A stretch of DNA of 64,000 bases from Bog-532 sp963824545 (GCA_963824545.1 CAWGPP010000012.1:114025-178024), one strand, 5' to 3'. Positions 7,138 to 16,631 are shown, numbered from the stretch's first letter. The notes: generated by a model not told the origin, from the letters alone. Numbers and translations are program-made.

Positions 7138-9735
7138 ATGCCCCGCGCCGAGCGGTCCTCAGACCGCTCCGACCGCTCGCTCGCCCGCGCCGAGAGCCGG
7201 GCCCGCGAGGCGCGCGAGCGCGGCCTGCAGGCTGGTAACGCTGGCCGGCCAGCGGTCGGTGCCCGTTACATCCGCGCGGGACTGCGCCAGCTGGGATGGG
7301 CGGAAGACGGGAAACAGCCGGACGCGCGGCAGGTGCACGAGGTACACCGTGCCCTGGCGGCCCGGCTGCTGATGACCTTGGCGGCATGGGAGTCCGAGCA
7401 GGGCCGCACCGAGTATGGGCTGCGCCTCCTGGACCAGGCCGAGGGCCTCGCCGCCGCGGATGACCGGGGATTCCTGCTTCTCCAGCGGGGCCTTCTGTTC
7501 ATGCGGACCTGGCGGGGAGATGACGCGCTGAATGCACTTGACGAGGCGGTAGCCCTGCTGGAGGGGAACTCGGCGGAGACCTACAAGCTGGCCTCAGCGC
7601 TGCTCAACCGCAGCTTCGCCCACCTCAATGCCGGCGATGTCCGGCGGGCGCGCCCCGACCTCATCTGGTGCCAGCGGGTCGCGGCCGACGGAGGACATGA
7701 CATGATCGCGGCCAAGGCGCTGCACAACCTGGGTTATTGCGATCTGCTGGCCGGCGATATTCCCGCTGCACTGCAGCTCTTCAGCGCGGCTGCCAGCGCC
7801 TACCGGGTAAGCGCACCCGGCTTTCTGCCGATTCTGGCGATGGACAAGGCCCGCGCGCTACTGGCGGCCGGCCTGGCAGGTGATGCGGCCAGCGAGCTGG
7901 ACAACGCGATGGCTTCGTTCCGGCGGCAGCGGCTGGATTACGATCTCGCGGAAGCGGAACTGGCCCGAGCGGAGGCCGCGTTGGCCCTCGGAGAGCCGAC
8001 CGTCGCACGCCGGGCGGCAGCAGCCGAGCGCCGCTTTCGCCGACACGGCAACGACGCGCTGGCCTGCGTGGCCGAACTCATCCGGCTGCGGGCACGATCA
8101 GCTTCGCCAGGCCGCCAGGCGTCCGTCGCTGCCGAGGCGTTGCTGCTCGCCGACCGGCTGCGCGGGTGCGCACTGGCTAACGACGCGGACTTGGCGGAAC
8201 TGCTCGCGGCCCGGGCATTGCTCGCGGCCGGGCGCCCGGATGAGGCGAGGCGGCTGATCGTGGTCGTGCGTCGGCGCGGGGCGGCGGTGCCGCTGACCAT
8301 CAGCCTGCTGCGCCACCTGGCCCGGGCCGAGCTGGCGGAGCGGGAAGGACGGCCACGGGCGGCGCTGGCCGAGCTGCGGACGGCCCTGGCCATGGTGCAG
8401 GCCAGACGCGGCCGGCTCGGCAGCATCGACCTGCAGACCGGCACCGCCGCCCTCGGCGCCCAGCTGGCCACCGAGGGCTTGCGATTGGCGCTGGACCGGA
8501 AATCGGCGGCGCTGGTGTTCGCCTGGCTGGAACGCTCCCGGGCGCAGGCGTTCCGAGTCCGGCCGGTGCGCCCGCCCGCCGACCCGCAGGCCGCCGCCGT
8601 CCTGGCCGAACTGCGTCAGCTCAGCCGCCTGATCCGGGCCGCCGAGCTGAAAGGCACCCGCGACCCGCCCATGATCGCCAGGCGCGCAGAGCTGCAGCGC
8701 GAGATGAGGCAGCATGACTGGCAGGCCAGCGGCCTGGGCAAGGCCACCCCGCAGGCACGTCTCGGCGAGGTGAGTGGCGCCCTCGAGGAGAGCGGGCAGT
8801 GCCTGGTGGGCATGCTGGCCCGGAACGGGCGGCTGCTCGCGGTGGTGGTGCGCCACGGATCCGCGCGCCTTGCCGAGCTTGGCGATTGCGAGGTGGCCGT
8901 TGAGGCCGCCCGACGGCTGAACGCCGACCTTGACACGCTGGCCGGTCGGCTGCCCGCGCGGCTAGAGGCCGTGATCAGGAAGTCGATCCGTCACCAGACG
9001 GAGGTACTCACGGCCGAGATCATGGAGCCGCTGCGGTCCTCGATCGGCGACGACGGCATCGTCTTCGTCCCGTCGGGCCCGCTGACCGGCATCCCGTGGA
9101 GCATGCTGCCCGACCTGCGTGGCCGGCCGGTCACTGTGGGCCCGTCCGCGTCCTCGTGGCTGGCCGCCTGGCGCCGGGGCCAGGCGGCGGCGGCCGAGCC
9201 ACAAGCCGGGCCGCCGGTCCTGGTCGCCGGACCTGACCTGGAACATGCGGCCCGGGAGGTCAGCGAGATTGCGAAGGCCTACCCGGGCTGCCGCCCGCTG
9301 GTCGCGGACATGGCCACCGTGAGCGCCACGCTGCGCTCCCTCGACGGCGCGGCGCTCGCCCACCTGGCCGCGCACGGGCACCATGATCGCGAGAACTTCC
9401 TGTTCTCCCGGCTCGACCTGGCCGACGGCCCGCTCATGGCCTACGACATCCAGCAGCTCGCGGCCGCTCCCAGGCACGTGGTCCTGTCCTCCTGCGATGT
9501 CGGGCGGACGGTCGTGCGTCCGGGCGAGGAGATGCTCGGCTTCACCGCGGCCCTGCTCTACATCGGCACCGCGACCGTGATCTCCAGCGTTACCCGAGTG
9601 GCGGACGCCGCCGCAGTAGGCATGATGACCGCCTACCACCGACTGCTCGCGGCCGGGGCCGGACCCGCGAAGGCGCTCGCCGAAGCCTCCCTCACCGAGG
9701 AATTCAGCCCGTTCGTGTGCTTCGGAGGCGGCTAG
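7138..9735 (+). CDS. TPR-CHAT domain protease
   Basis: This 865-residue protein joins a long helical TPR-like array (about residues 40-480; for example AKALHNLGYCDLLAGDIPAA) to a C-terminal CHAT domain (about 600-865). CHAT is a caspase-like cysteine peptidase fold. The catalytic pair is visible as His746 in HLAAHGHHD and Cys786 in VLSSCDVG, and the domain ends with ARALAEA-like and FVCFGGG segments. TPR-CHAT proteins, such as Csx29 of type III-E CRISPR systems, are proteases switched on by a partner bound to the repeats. This is the last gene of the subtilase - sigma - small protein cluster, 26 bp after its neighbour. The function of this cassette is inferred. Confidence 0.88.
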   Translation: MPRAERSSDRSDRSLARAESRAREARERGLQAGNAGRPAVGARYIRAGLRQLGWAEDGKQPDARQVHEVHRALAARLLMTLAAWESEQGRTEYGLRLLDQAEGLAAADDRGFLLLQRGLLFMRTWRGDDALNALDEAVALLEGNSAETYKLASALLNRSFAHLNAGDVRRARPDLIWCQRVAADGGHDMIAAKALHNLGYCDLLAGDIPAALQLFSAAASAYRVSAPGFLPILAMDKARALLAAGLAGDAASELDNAMASFRRQRLDYDLAEAELARAEAALALGEPTVARRAAAAERRFRRHGNDALACVAELIRLRARSASPGRQASVAAEALLLADRLRGCALANDADLAELLAARALLAAGRPDEARRLIVVVRRRGAAVPLTISLLRHLARAELAEREGRPRAALAELRTALAMVQARRGRLGSIDLQTGTAALGAQLATEGLRLALDRKSAALVFAWLERSRAQAFRVRPVRPPADPQAAAVLAELRQLSRLIRAAELKGTRDPPMIARRAELQREMRQHDWQASGLGKATPQARLGEVSGALEESGQCLVGMLARNGRLLAVVVRHGSARLAELGDCEVAVEAARRLNADLDTLAGRLPARLEAVIRKSIRHQTEVLTAEIMEPLRSSIGDDGIVFVPSGPLTGIPWSMLPDLRGRPVTVGPSASSWLAAWRRGQAAAAEPQAGPPVLVAGPDLEHAAREVSEIAKAYPGCRPLVADMATVSATLRSLDGAALAHLAAHGHHDRENFLFSRLDLADGPLMAYDIQQLAAAPRHVVLSSCDVGRTVVRPGEEMLGFTAALLYIGTATVISSVTRVADAAAVGMMTAYHRLLAAGAGPAKALAEASLTEEFSPFVCFGGG

Positions 9736-9755
9736 CCGCTGCGGTGACCCGCCGA

Positions 9756-10296
9756 TCACGTGTAGCTGTGCTCATGGCCGGGTAACGCTGGGTGGCGATG
9801 CTCCAGCTGCCACGCGGCCCGGGAGACCCGCGTCAGCACTCGCCGCTCCCGCCGGCCCGCCTCGATCCGCTCGCTGATTGTCACCCGCCCAACCTTGCCA
9901 GCAGTGTCCCACCGGGCGTGCCTGTCCGGTGATCTGCCCCGCCAGCTCGATAACCCGTTGTGCCCCGTCGGCCGCGGCGCGCCGGACCGTGAACAGCCGG
10001 ATCAGCCACTGACCACCGGGATCGAGGCTGGTGATGGCGCCGCCCGCCGCGGTCCGCTGCTGCCAGCACCCGATTACCCGGTCCAGCTCGGTGCGGATGC
10101 CGTCGAGCCGCAGCGCCGCCTCGGTCACGGGCCACTGATCCAGCGGGTGCTTCGCGGGGTTCCGGCATCCCGCGGGGCCGCCGTCACCGTCTCGCCGCGG
10201 GTCCGCCTTCTGCACCGCCAGCCCGAACACCCGGCGGCCGATCGCGTACCAGGTCATGCCCGCCAGCGGCAGCGCCCAGCCGAACATCCCGGCCAC
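9756..10296 (-). pseudogene. small membrane-anchored protein, frameshifted
   Basis: On the minus strand a GTG at 10296 opens a frame with an N-terminal membrane helix (MFGWALPLAGMTWYAIGRR) and then a polar helical region with LDGIRTELDRVIGCW. The reading remains convincing until about position 9916. It then continues in a different frame as WDTAGKVGRVTISERIEAG, RRERRVLTRVSRAAWQLEH and the end at 9756. One extra base in the three-G run at 9914-9916 accounts for the shift, so the gene is either broken or misread. An AT-rich, promoter-like patch at 10338-10375 lies upstream. I do not recognise the family. Confidence 0.5.
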
Positions 10297-10431
10297 CCAC
10301 CGTTCACCACCCCAACCTCAGCAGGGCATCCGGCCTAAAGTCAACTAAACAGGTTGGAAAACTATGAAAGAGGCCCAGTCCAGCGTGACCTGCGGCGTGT
10401 GTCCTCATTATGCGCCGTTTCCGGCCGATCG

Positions 10432-10980
10432 TCAGGGGGTGATGACGCGGACCGGAGCACCGGCCGCAAACGCCGCGATGTCCTCCACGGCGTCGCCGAA
10501 GAACACCCGGTAGGTGTCGTCGGTGACGTAGCCGAGGTGCGGCGTGAGCACCGTGTTCGGCGCCGTTCGCAACGGATCACCCAGCGGCAGCGGCTCGGTG
10601 TCGTAAACATCCAGGGCGGCACCGGCGATCTGCCCGCTCCGCAGCGCCGCGATCAGCGCCGCGCGGTCCACGAGCGGGCCGCGCGAGGTGTTCACCAGGT
10701 AGGCCGAGCGCTTCATCAGGCTCAGTTCCGTCGTCCCGATCAGCCCGGTGCTGCGCTCGCTGAGCTTGTAATGCACGGTGACGATGTCGGAAGAGGAGAA
10801 CATTTGCTCCTTGCTTACCGGTTCAACGCGGGCGTCCCGGGCCCGGCCAGGATCCAGATTCTGGCTCCACGCCAACACGGTCATGCCGAACACCCGGCCG
10901 TATTCCGCGATCTGCTGACCGATCCGGCCGAGCCCGACGATCCCCAGCCGTTTCCCGGCCAGCCCGGTGCCGGGCCCCGC
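10432..10980 (-). pseudogene. D-2-hydroxyacid dehydrogenase, 5'-truncated remnant
   Basis: About 176 residues match the NAD-binding and C-terminal part of a D-2-hydroxyacid dehydrogenase of the phosphoglycerate dehydrogenase type. They include the Rossmann motif GLGRIG, the catalytic Arg region NTSRGPLVDR, ALDVYDTEPLP and the TPHLGY histidine segment. The N-terminal catalytic portion, roughly 100-130 residues, is absent. The similarity stops near 10962, about 95 bp before bioB starts on the opposite strand. The longer open frame that continues upstream is only the antisense of bioB. I read this as a truncated, inactive gene whose front end was lost when bioB came to lie next to it. Confidence 0.8.
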
Positions 10981-11058
10981 CGCCGCAGGCCGCACCCGGT
11001 GCCGGGCTGATACCGTCTGCCCTGATAGGCGGGCATTCACCGAGAGGACGGCGACCCC

Positions 11059-12120
11059 ATGCAATGGCTTGACGTGCTGGCCGCGAAGGCACTCGACCGT
11101 GAGCTGGCGACGCGGGAGGAAGCACTCGCCGTCCTCGCCAGCGGCGACGACGACCTGCTCGACGTCGTGGCGGCGGCTTACCGGGTGCGGCAGCGGTATT
11201 TCGGCAGGCGGGTCAAGCTCAACTTCCTCATCAACGTCAAGAGCGGCATGTGCCCGGAGGACTGCTTTTACTGCTCCCAGCGGCTCGGTTCCGACGCCGG
11301 CGTGCTGAAGTACACCTGGCTCAAGCCGGACGAGGTGCTGGCCAGCGCCGAGGCGGGGGTGGCCGCCGGCGCGAAGCGGGTCTGCCTCGTCGCCAGCGGC
11401 CGCGGGCCTGCCGACCGGGACATTAGCCGGGTGTCGGAGATGATCGGCGCGTTCAAGGACCAGCACCCCGACGTCGAACTGTGCGCCTGCCTGGGGCTGC
11501 TCACCCAGGACCAGGCGGTCCGGCTGCGGGACGCGGGGGCCGACGCGTACAACCACAACCTGAACACGGCCGAGGCGCACTACGGCGACATCTGCACCAC
11601 GCACAGCTTCCAGGATCGGGTCGGCACCGTACGCCAGGCCACCGAGGCCGGCCTGTCCGCCTGCTCGGGCCTGATCGCCGGGACGGGGGAGAGCGACACT
11701 GATCTGGTGGACGCGGCCTTCGCGCTGCGCGAGCTCAACCCGGACTCGGTCCCGGTCAACTTCCTCATCCCGTTCGAGGGGACGCCACTGGCCGGGAAGT
11801 GGACCCTCACCCCGCAGCGCTGCCTGCGGATCCTCGCGATGGTCCGGTTCGTCAACCCGGACGCGGAGGTGCGGCTGGCCGGCGGCCGGGAGATTCACCT
11901 GCGCAGCCTGCAGCCGCTCGCGCTGCACATCGCCAACTCGATGTTCCTGGGTGACTACCTCACCAGCGAGGGCCAGGCGGGCCGGCAGGACCTGGAGATG
12001 ATCGCCGACGCGGGCTTCACCGTCGAGGGCGCCGCCGAGCCGACCCTCCCCGAGCACCGGCGCGACCTGGTCAAGGTCCGCCGCCGCGGCCCCGGCACCC
12101 ACCTCCCCGCCAACACCTGA
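11059..12120 (+). CDS. bioB: biotin synthase
   Basis: This 353-residue radical-SAM enzyme converts dethiobiotin to biotin. The [4Fe-4S] cysteines are Cys65, Cys69 and Cys72 in MCPEDCFYCSQ. Later segments LGLLTQDQA, DAYNHNLNTAE, ICTTHSFQDRV, GLIAGTGES and the C-terminal ANSMFLGDYLT are BioB hallmarks that include ligands of the second, [2Fe-2S], cluster. The length is normal. No other bio genes lie nearby, so it is a stand-alone bioB. The ATG at 11059 follows a weak GAGGAC ribosome binding site. Confidence 0.95.
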   Translation: MQWLDVLAAKALDRELATREEALAVLASGDDDLLDVVAAAYRVRQRYFGRRVKLNFLINVKSGMCPEDCFYCSQRLGSDAGVLKYTWLKPDEVLASAEAGVAAGAKRVCLVASGRGPADRDISRVSEMIGAFKDQHPDVELCACLGLLTQDQAVRLRDAGADAYNHNLNTAEAHYGDICTTHSFQDRVGTVRQATEAGLSACSGLIAGTGESDTDLVDAAFALRELNPDSVPVNFLIPFEGTPLAGKWTLTPQRCLRILAMVRFVNPDAEVRLAGGREIHLRSLQPLALHIANSMFLGDYLTSEGQAGRQDLEMIADAGFTVEGAAEPTLPEHRRDLVKVRRRGPGTHLPANT

Positions 12121-12503
12121 CCCCCCGGCCCGCGCCCCTCCGCTGATCACGGCGCAGATAGCCATGTGTCCCGTGTGCACATCGATGCGATGTGATGGCC
12201 GGGCTCAATCAGCCGGTCCTATGCGGGGCCGGAATGCGGCATTAGGGTGACGACCAGGTGACTTGTGCGTAAGCATCTGCGCAGGGCCAAGGCAGGGTGC
12301 TTGAGTCACCGCCCCGCTCCGGACCTCGGCGGCGCGTCCTGCTCTGGCCGGAGTGAACTCCCGGGGGGGGTGGAAATGGCCGAGTCATCAAGCGCGGCCG
12401 GTCCCGCAGCAGCGATCTTTCGTCATTCGCTATCTGTCACGCCTGCGGCGGTCAAAGACAGCCACCGGTTCAGCGGGCGGATTCCGAACCGGCTCAGGTT
12501 CCC
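12121..12503. other. intergenic region without a supported gene
   Basis: This 383-bp stretch between bioB and the LuxR-type regulator holds a run of nine G near 12362 and short open frames with no recognisable product. It probably contains the regulator's promoter, but I cannot point to one. Confidence 0.4.
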
Positions 12504-14810
12504 GTGATGGGCGGCCGGAGCGCGATGCGGGTGGCAGCTGGTTCTTTTGAAGGTTCCCCGGCGGCCCGGCGGGATGGTGCGTCAGCGCCAGGTGATGGGA
12601 GCCGCGCCGCCGTGTTTGGCCCGAAGTTGCGTCGTCCGGTGCTGCGGCCAGGGCTGGTCGAGCGGCCCCGGTTGAGACGGCGGCTGATGGATGCCGCGGG
12701 CCGGCTTGCCGTGGTGACGGCTCCGCCGGGGTTTGGGAAGTCGACCTTGCTGGCCCAGTGGGCGGCGGCTGATCCGCGCCGGTTCGCGTTTGTGTCGCTG
12801 GAGGCGTCGGAAAACGATCCGGTGGAGCTGTGGAACTGCGTGGTGGGTTCGGTCCGTGGGATGGTGCCCTCGTTCGGCCGCAGCGTGGAGCCGATGCTGC
12901 ATTCGGTGGGGGGAAATGCGGTGCGGCCACTGGTGCGGCGGATCGCGGCTGAGCTGGACCAGCTGGCCGAGCCGCTCGTGGTCGTGCTGGACGATTATCA
13001 CGTGATCGTTAATCCCGCCTGCCACGCTTCGGTGGAGGCGCTGATCGCGCATCCGGTCGGCGCGGCGCACCTGGTGGTGTCCACCCGGGTGGACCCGGCG
13101 ATTCCGCTTGGGAGGCTGCGGGCGTCGGGGGAACTGGTGGAGATCCGCGGCAGTGACCTGGCGTTCACTGCGGAGGAAGCGGAGGAGTTGCTGAACACCG
13201 CGATGGGCCTTGGCCTGTCCGGCGGGGAACTGGCGCTGCTGCAGGGGCGTACCGAGGGGTGGCCGGCGGGTCTGCACCTGGCCGCGCTGGGGCTGCGGGC
13301 GGCCGGGGACCGGGAGCGGTTTCTTTCCTCCTTCGGCGGGTCGAATCGTCATATCGTGGATTACCTGACCGAGGTGGTGCTCGATTCGGTTGATGAGGAT
13401 ATCCGCCGCTTCCTGCTGGAGACCTCGATCCTCAGCGAGCTGTCCGGCCCGCTGTGCGACGCCGTCACCGGCGGGGAGGGCTCCACCGCGATGCTGGAGA
13501 CCGTGGAGCGGTCGAACTTGTTTGTGATCGCGCTGGATGATCAGCGGGTCTGGTATCGCTACCATCAGCTCTTCGGCGAACTGCTGCGCGAGCAGCTCCA
13601 GCTGGTGATGCCGGAGCGGGTGGCTGGCCTGCATCGGGAGGCGTCGGGCTGGCTGGCCGGGCAAGGGCATCTCGATGAGGCGATCGGGCACGCGATCGCG
13701 GCCGGGGAACTGGAGGCCGCGGCCGGCCTGGTGGTCGGCGGCTGGACGGCGCGGGTGGCGTCCGGGCGGCTTACCACGGTGCTGGGGTGGCTGGAAGGGT
13801 TCCCGGGCGGCTATGTCCCGCGCAGCGCGCCGCTGTCGATGATCAGCGCGTGGGTGAACGGCCTGCTCGGCCACGACGCCGCGGCTCGCCGGTCCATCCG
13901 GGACATGCTCACGGCCGGCTCGACCGGGCCGCTGCCCGACGGGGCGACGACCGTGGAGCATTCCGCCGCGCTGTTCAACGGGATGTTCTCGCTGAAGACC
14001 GACGCGGACGAGCAGCGCAGCGCGGCCTGCTCTGTGCGGGAGTTCCGCGGCGAGCTGCGGCCCGACTTCCAGGCGGTCGCCGCGTTCGCGATCGGGGTCG
14101 CAGAATTTATGGGCGGGAACTATGAGGAGGCGCGCGCCGAATTGGAGCACGCGGCCGAACTTGCCATGGCCCTGGGAGGCTGGGTGGTGGTGGTCGACGC
14201 GCTGGGATTCAGCACCCAGGTCGCCTTGGTGCAGAACCGCGTCGAGGATGCTGAAGCCCTCGCGGTTCGCTCAGTGCAGCAGGCCGGGACCCACGGTGTT
14301 CTGGACCTTCCGCACGTGGGCTACTACGTGGCGACCCTCGGTGCTGCCATCGCCCGGGCGGGCCGCCTGGAGGAAGGCGATGACCTGCTCGGCGCGGGCA
14401 TCGGCCAGCTCGCCGACTGGGGCCCGCTGCTGGCCGCGCACGCCCGGCTGATGCGCGCCCCGGTACGGCGCCAGCTCGGCGACATCGACGGGGCACGAGC
14501 CCTGCTGGAGGAGGCCAAGGCCCTGCTGGCGCAGTGCGCCAGCACCGCGATCATCGGTGACCTCGTCCCCGGGGTGGCCCGGGCCCTGTCCGCCTCCCAC
14601 CGCCGCGGTGAAGGCTGGGCCGACCTGACCGACCGTGAACTTCACGTCCTTCGCCTGCTCGGCCAGGGCCTCACCCAGCGTGAGATCGCCCGGCAGCTTT
14701 TCCTGTCCTTCCACACCATCCACTCCCACACCAAATCGGTATACACCCGCCTCGGTGTCACCAGCCGCGACGAAGCCATCGACCGGGCACACCAACTCGA
14801 ACTGCTCTGA
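12504..14810 (+). CDS. LAL-family (MalT-like) transcriptional regulator with ATPase domain
   Basis: This 768-residue regulator has the large LuxR layout. An STAND-type ATPase lies at the N-terminus, with Walker A APPGFGKST at residues 73-81 and Walker B LVVVLDDYH around 158-166. A winged-helix and TPR-like central part follows, with LLETSILSELSGPLCDAVTG and WYRYHQLFGELLREQL. A LuxR helix-turn-helix occupies about 704-768 (LTDRELHVLRLLGQGLTQRE). The frame opens at GTG 12504, with ATGs at 12507 and 12525 as alternatives. It stands just before the stress-like gene set that shares an upstream palindrome, so it is a candidate regulator of that set, which is an inference from position only. Confidence 0.9.
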   Translation: MMGGRSAMRVAAGSFEGSPAARRDGASAPGDGSRAAVFGPKLRRPVLRPGLVERPRLRRRLMDAAGRLAVVTAPPGFGKSTLLAQWAAADPRRFAFVSLEASENDPVELWNCVVGSVRGMVPSFGRSVEPMLHSVGGNAVRPLVRRIAAELDQLAEPLVVVLDDYHVIVNPACHASVEALIAHPVGAAHLVVSTRVDPAIPLGRLRASGELVEIRGSDLAFTAEEAEELLNTAMGLGLSGGELALLQGRTEGWPAGLHLAALGLRAAGDRERFLSSFGGSNRHIVDYLTEVVLDSVDEDIRRFLLETSILSELSGPLCDAVTGGEGSTAMLETVERSNLFVIALDDQRVWYRYHQLFGELLREQLQLVMPERVAGLHREASGWLAGQGHLDEAIGHAIAAGELEAAAGLVVGGWTARVASGRLTTVLGWLEGFPGGYVPRSAPLSMISAWVNGLLGHDAAARRSIRDMLTAGSTGPLPDGATTVEHSAALFNGMFSLKTDADEQRSAACSVREFRGELRPDFQAVAAFAIGVAEFMGGNYEEARAELEHAAELAMALGGWVVVVDALGFSTQVALVQNRVEDAEALAVRSVQQAGTHGVLDLPHVGYYVATLGAAIARAGRLEEGDDLLGAGIGQLADWGPLLAAHARLMRAPVRRQLGDIDGARALLEEAKALLAQCASTAIIGDLVPGVARALSASHRRGEGWADLTDRELHVLRLLGQGLTQREIARQLFLSFHTIHSHTKSVYTRLGVTSRDEAIDRAHQLELL

Positions 14811-14830
14811 GCCGGCTCCGGGTGGCTCCG

Positions 14831-15094
14831 TCAACCGCCCGTGTCCCCGGTCTCTTCCGGATCTTCGAGCATCAGGCTCACGATCTCGATTCCGCGGCTA
14901 CCCAGCCAGTTGAGGATCCCGAGGAGCTGGGACTGGTCCGTGATCTCGCCGCTGAGCACGGAGAAGCGGCCCGCCGATCGCACCGACAGGCCCTCCAGCG
15001 GCCCAGTCCGTGAGGACGTGAACTCACCGCGCACGACTATGCGGTAACGGACTGGCCTGTCACCAGCGCGCCCGGCGACGGCTCTTTCCCCCAT
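14831..15094 (-). CDS. small conserved protein, paralogue of the product at 19141
   Basis: This is an 87-residue basic-to-acidic protein. Its core reads RYRIVVRGE, GPLEGLSVR, GEITDQSQLLGILNWL and GIEIVSL, and it is plainly paralogous to the 89-residue product at 19141-19410, sharing even the N-terminal AVAGRAG. The core fits a widespread actinobacterial family of small alpha/beta proteins of unknown function. The ATG at 15094 is supported by this alignment. A copy of the shared CCTAGGTGAA-type element lies about 165 bp upstream on the same strand. I do not assign a function. Confidence 0.7.
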   Translation of the reverse strand: MGERAVAGRAGDRPVRYRIVVRGEFTSSRTGPLEGLSVRSAGRFSVLSGEITDQSQLLGILNWLGSRGIEIVSLMLEDPEETGDTGG

Positions 15095-15258
15095 GCTTGA
15101 GTCTCACCCGCTCGTCCCGGAGCCTGGCACCGCAATTGTCAAGATTCGTACAGGTTAGACTCTTGTATCGGCGGATGTTTCCCGGATCTTCGTTCTCAAC
15201 CGTGATGCCCGTCTCCGGAATCTGGCTCTGGCCCAGAGATCGTTCATCCATGGCTTAA

Positions 15259-15290
15259 GGCATCCCCCACCACGGGGCTTCACATAGGGG
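15259..15290 (-). promoter_or_regulatory. shared upstream element, divergent copy (CCTATGTGAA)
   Basis: Read on the minus strand, this stretch gives CCTATGTGAA, eight bases, then GGTGGGGGATG, aligning without gaps to the elements at 16843, 19078, 19752 and 22681. It points towards the small-protein gene at 14831-15094. Function as operator or promoter is inferred from recurrence. Confidence 0.5.
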
Positions 15291-15329
15291 AAGCCCAGCC
15301 GAGCAGGGGAAGCCCGGGCGAGTGACGGC

Positions 15330-16631
15330 TCATGACACGGCGCGGGCCTGCTGCTCGGCGACGCGATGGCGGCCCGCCAGGTCGCGCAGGCGGATCCGGG
15401 GCTCACCCGCCGGCACCAGCTCCGGGATGTCGCCCGCCTTCGCCATCGACGCCCCGTACCGGGCCGCCAGTGGCGACGCCGAGAGACCGTGCAGGACCAC
15501 GGAGAGCAGGACCGTCCACGTGGCGGTCTGCACCAGCAATGTCCCTCCGCTAGCGTGCGCGAGGTCCTCCAGGGCGATGAGCGTGAAGACGACGGAGGCC
15601 AGCCCGCGCGGGCCGAACCAGCCCATGAAGGCCACGGTGGCAGGCCGCAGGTGCGTTCCCCACAGCACGAGCGCGACCGGCACCATCCTGATCAGCGTCA
15701 GGCTGAGCACCGCGTAGACGATGGGCTGAGCCGAGAACTCCTCGGTGAACAGCTTGCTGACGAACAGCCCACCGAAGATCGCCCACACCAGGAACGAGGC
15801 GGCCAGCCCGAGCGTCTCGGTAAACTGGGTAGGCGCTTCCAGGCGCCCTTTGGTTGCGGCCCCGAACAAGATTCCCCCGGCGAACGCCGCGATGAACCCG
15901 TTCCCGCCGATCGCCACCGACCCCTCGTACGCCAGCAGCGCGAGCGCGAGGATACCGATCTGCTCGGACACCCCGGAGGTCCAGCCATGGTCGTTGGCCA
16001 GGGCCAGGAGCTTCCCGCCGAGGTATCCGACGACGACCGCGGCGACGATGGCCAGCCCGATCTGCTTCAGTGCCTCCAGCCCCCACGACCTATCCCCGAT
16101 ACCGTCCTCGGCCGCGACGAGCGCGATGAAAAAGGTGACGAACGGCGTCGCGATCCCGTCGTTGAGACCGCTTTCGACGTTGAGTGCCCGGCGGATCCGC
16201 ACCGGAACAGCCCGGTTGGTCACGACCGCCAGGCCGAGCGCCGCGTCGGTGGGCGCCAGGATGGTGGCGAGCAGCGCGGCCGGCGCCCACTCGACACCGG
16301 AGAGAACGAGATATGCCACCAGCGCGCCGGCCGCGATCGTGAGTGGCAGCCCCACAAAAAGCAGCCGGTTGGGCAGGCTGGCGTCGCCCTCGACGTCACG
16401 CAGCCGGACCGTGGAGGCATCGGAGAACAGCAGCAGGGCCAGCGTCAGCTCAGTGATGGTGAGGATCGTCTCGTTGCTCAGCGAGAAGGGCAGAACATTC
16501 AGCACGCCAGGGCCCAGGATCGTGCCCGCGGCGACGAACACCATCGGGGCCGTGATCCACCACCGGTCAAGCTTGGACGCCATGAGGGTGTAAACCGCCA
16601 CCAGAACGGCCAGAGCAGTCAGACCACTCAT
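15330..16631 (-). CDS. Na+/H+ antiporter, CPA1 (NhaP-like)
   Basis: This 433-residue integral membrane protein, with about 12 hydrophobic segments, exchanges sodium or potassium for protons. It has the CPA1 motifs APTDAALGLAVVTN in the middle and NVESGLNDGIATPF two helices later, which carry the ion-binding acidic residues. The open frame extends to 16853, but the ATG at 16631 fits better: GAGGGGG stands just upstream and the first helix begins at once. A 26-bp perfect palindrome lies about 210 bp upstream. It may belong to an envelope or pH stress group with the neighbouring genes. Confidence 0.9.
   Translation of the reverse strand: MSGLTALAVLVAVYTLMASKLDRWWITAPMVFVAAGTILGPGVLNVLPFSLSNETILTITELTLALLLFSDASTVRLRDVEGDASLPNRLLFVGLPLTIAAGALVAYLVLSGVEWAPAALLATILAPTDAALGLAVVTNRAVPVRIRRALNVESGLNDGIATPFVTFFIALVAAEDGIGDRSWGLEALKQIGLAIVAAVVVGYLGGKLLALANDHGWTSGVSEQIGILALALLAYEGSVAIGGNGFIAAFAGGILFGAATKGRLEAPTQFTETLGLAASFLVWAIFGGLFVSKLFTEEFSAQPIVYAVLSLTLIRMVPVALVLWGTHLRPATVAFMGWFGPRGLASVVFTLIALEDLAHASGGTLLVQTATWTVLLSVVLHGLSASPLAARYGASMAKAGDIPELVPAGEPRIRLRDLAGRHRVAEQQARAVS

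Noticed and set aside
10432..12180. 582-codon minus-strand frame across bioB
   Set aside because: Only the last 176 residues resemble a dehydrogenase. The rest mirrors bioB, whose reading is certain.
12582..14150. 522-codon minus-strand frame
   Set aside because: It is antisense to the LuxR-type regulator, with no recognisable domain or ribosome binding site.
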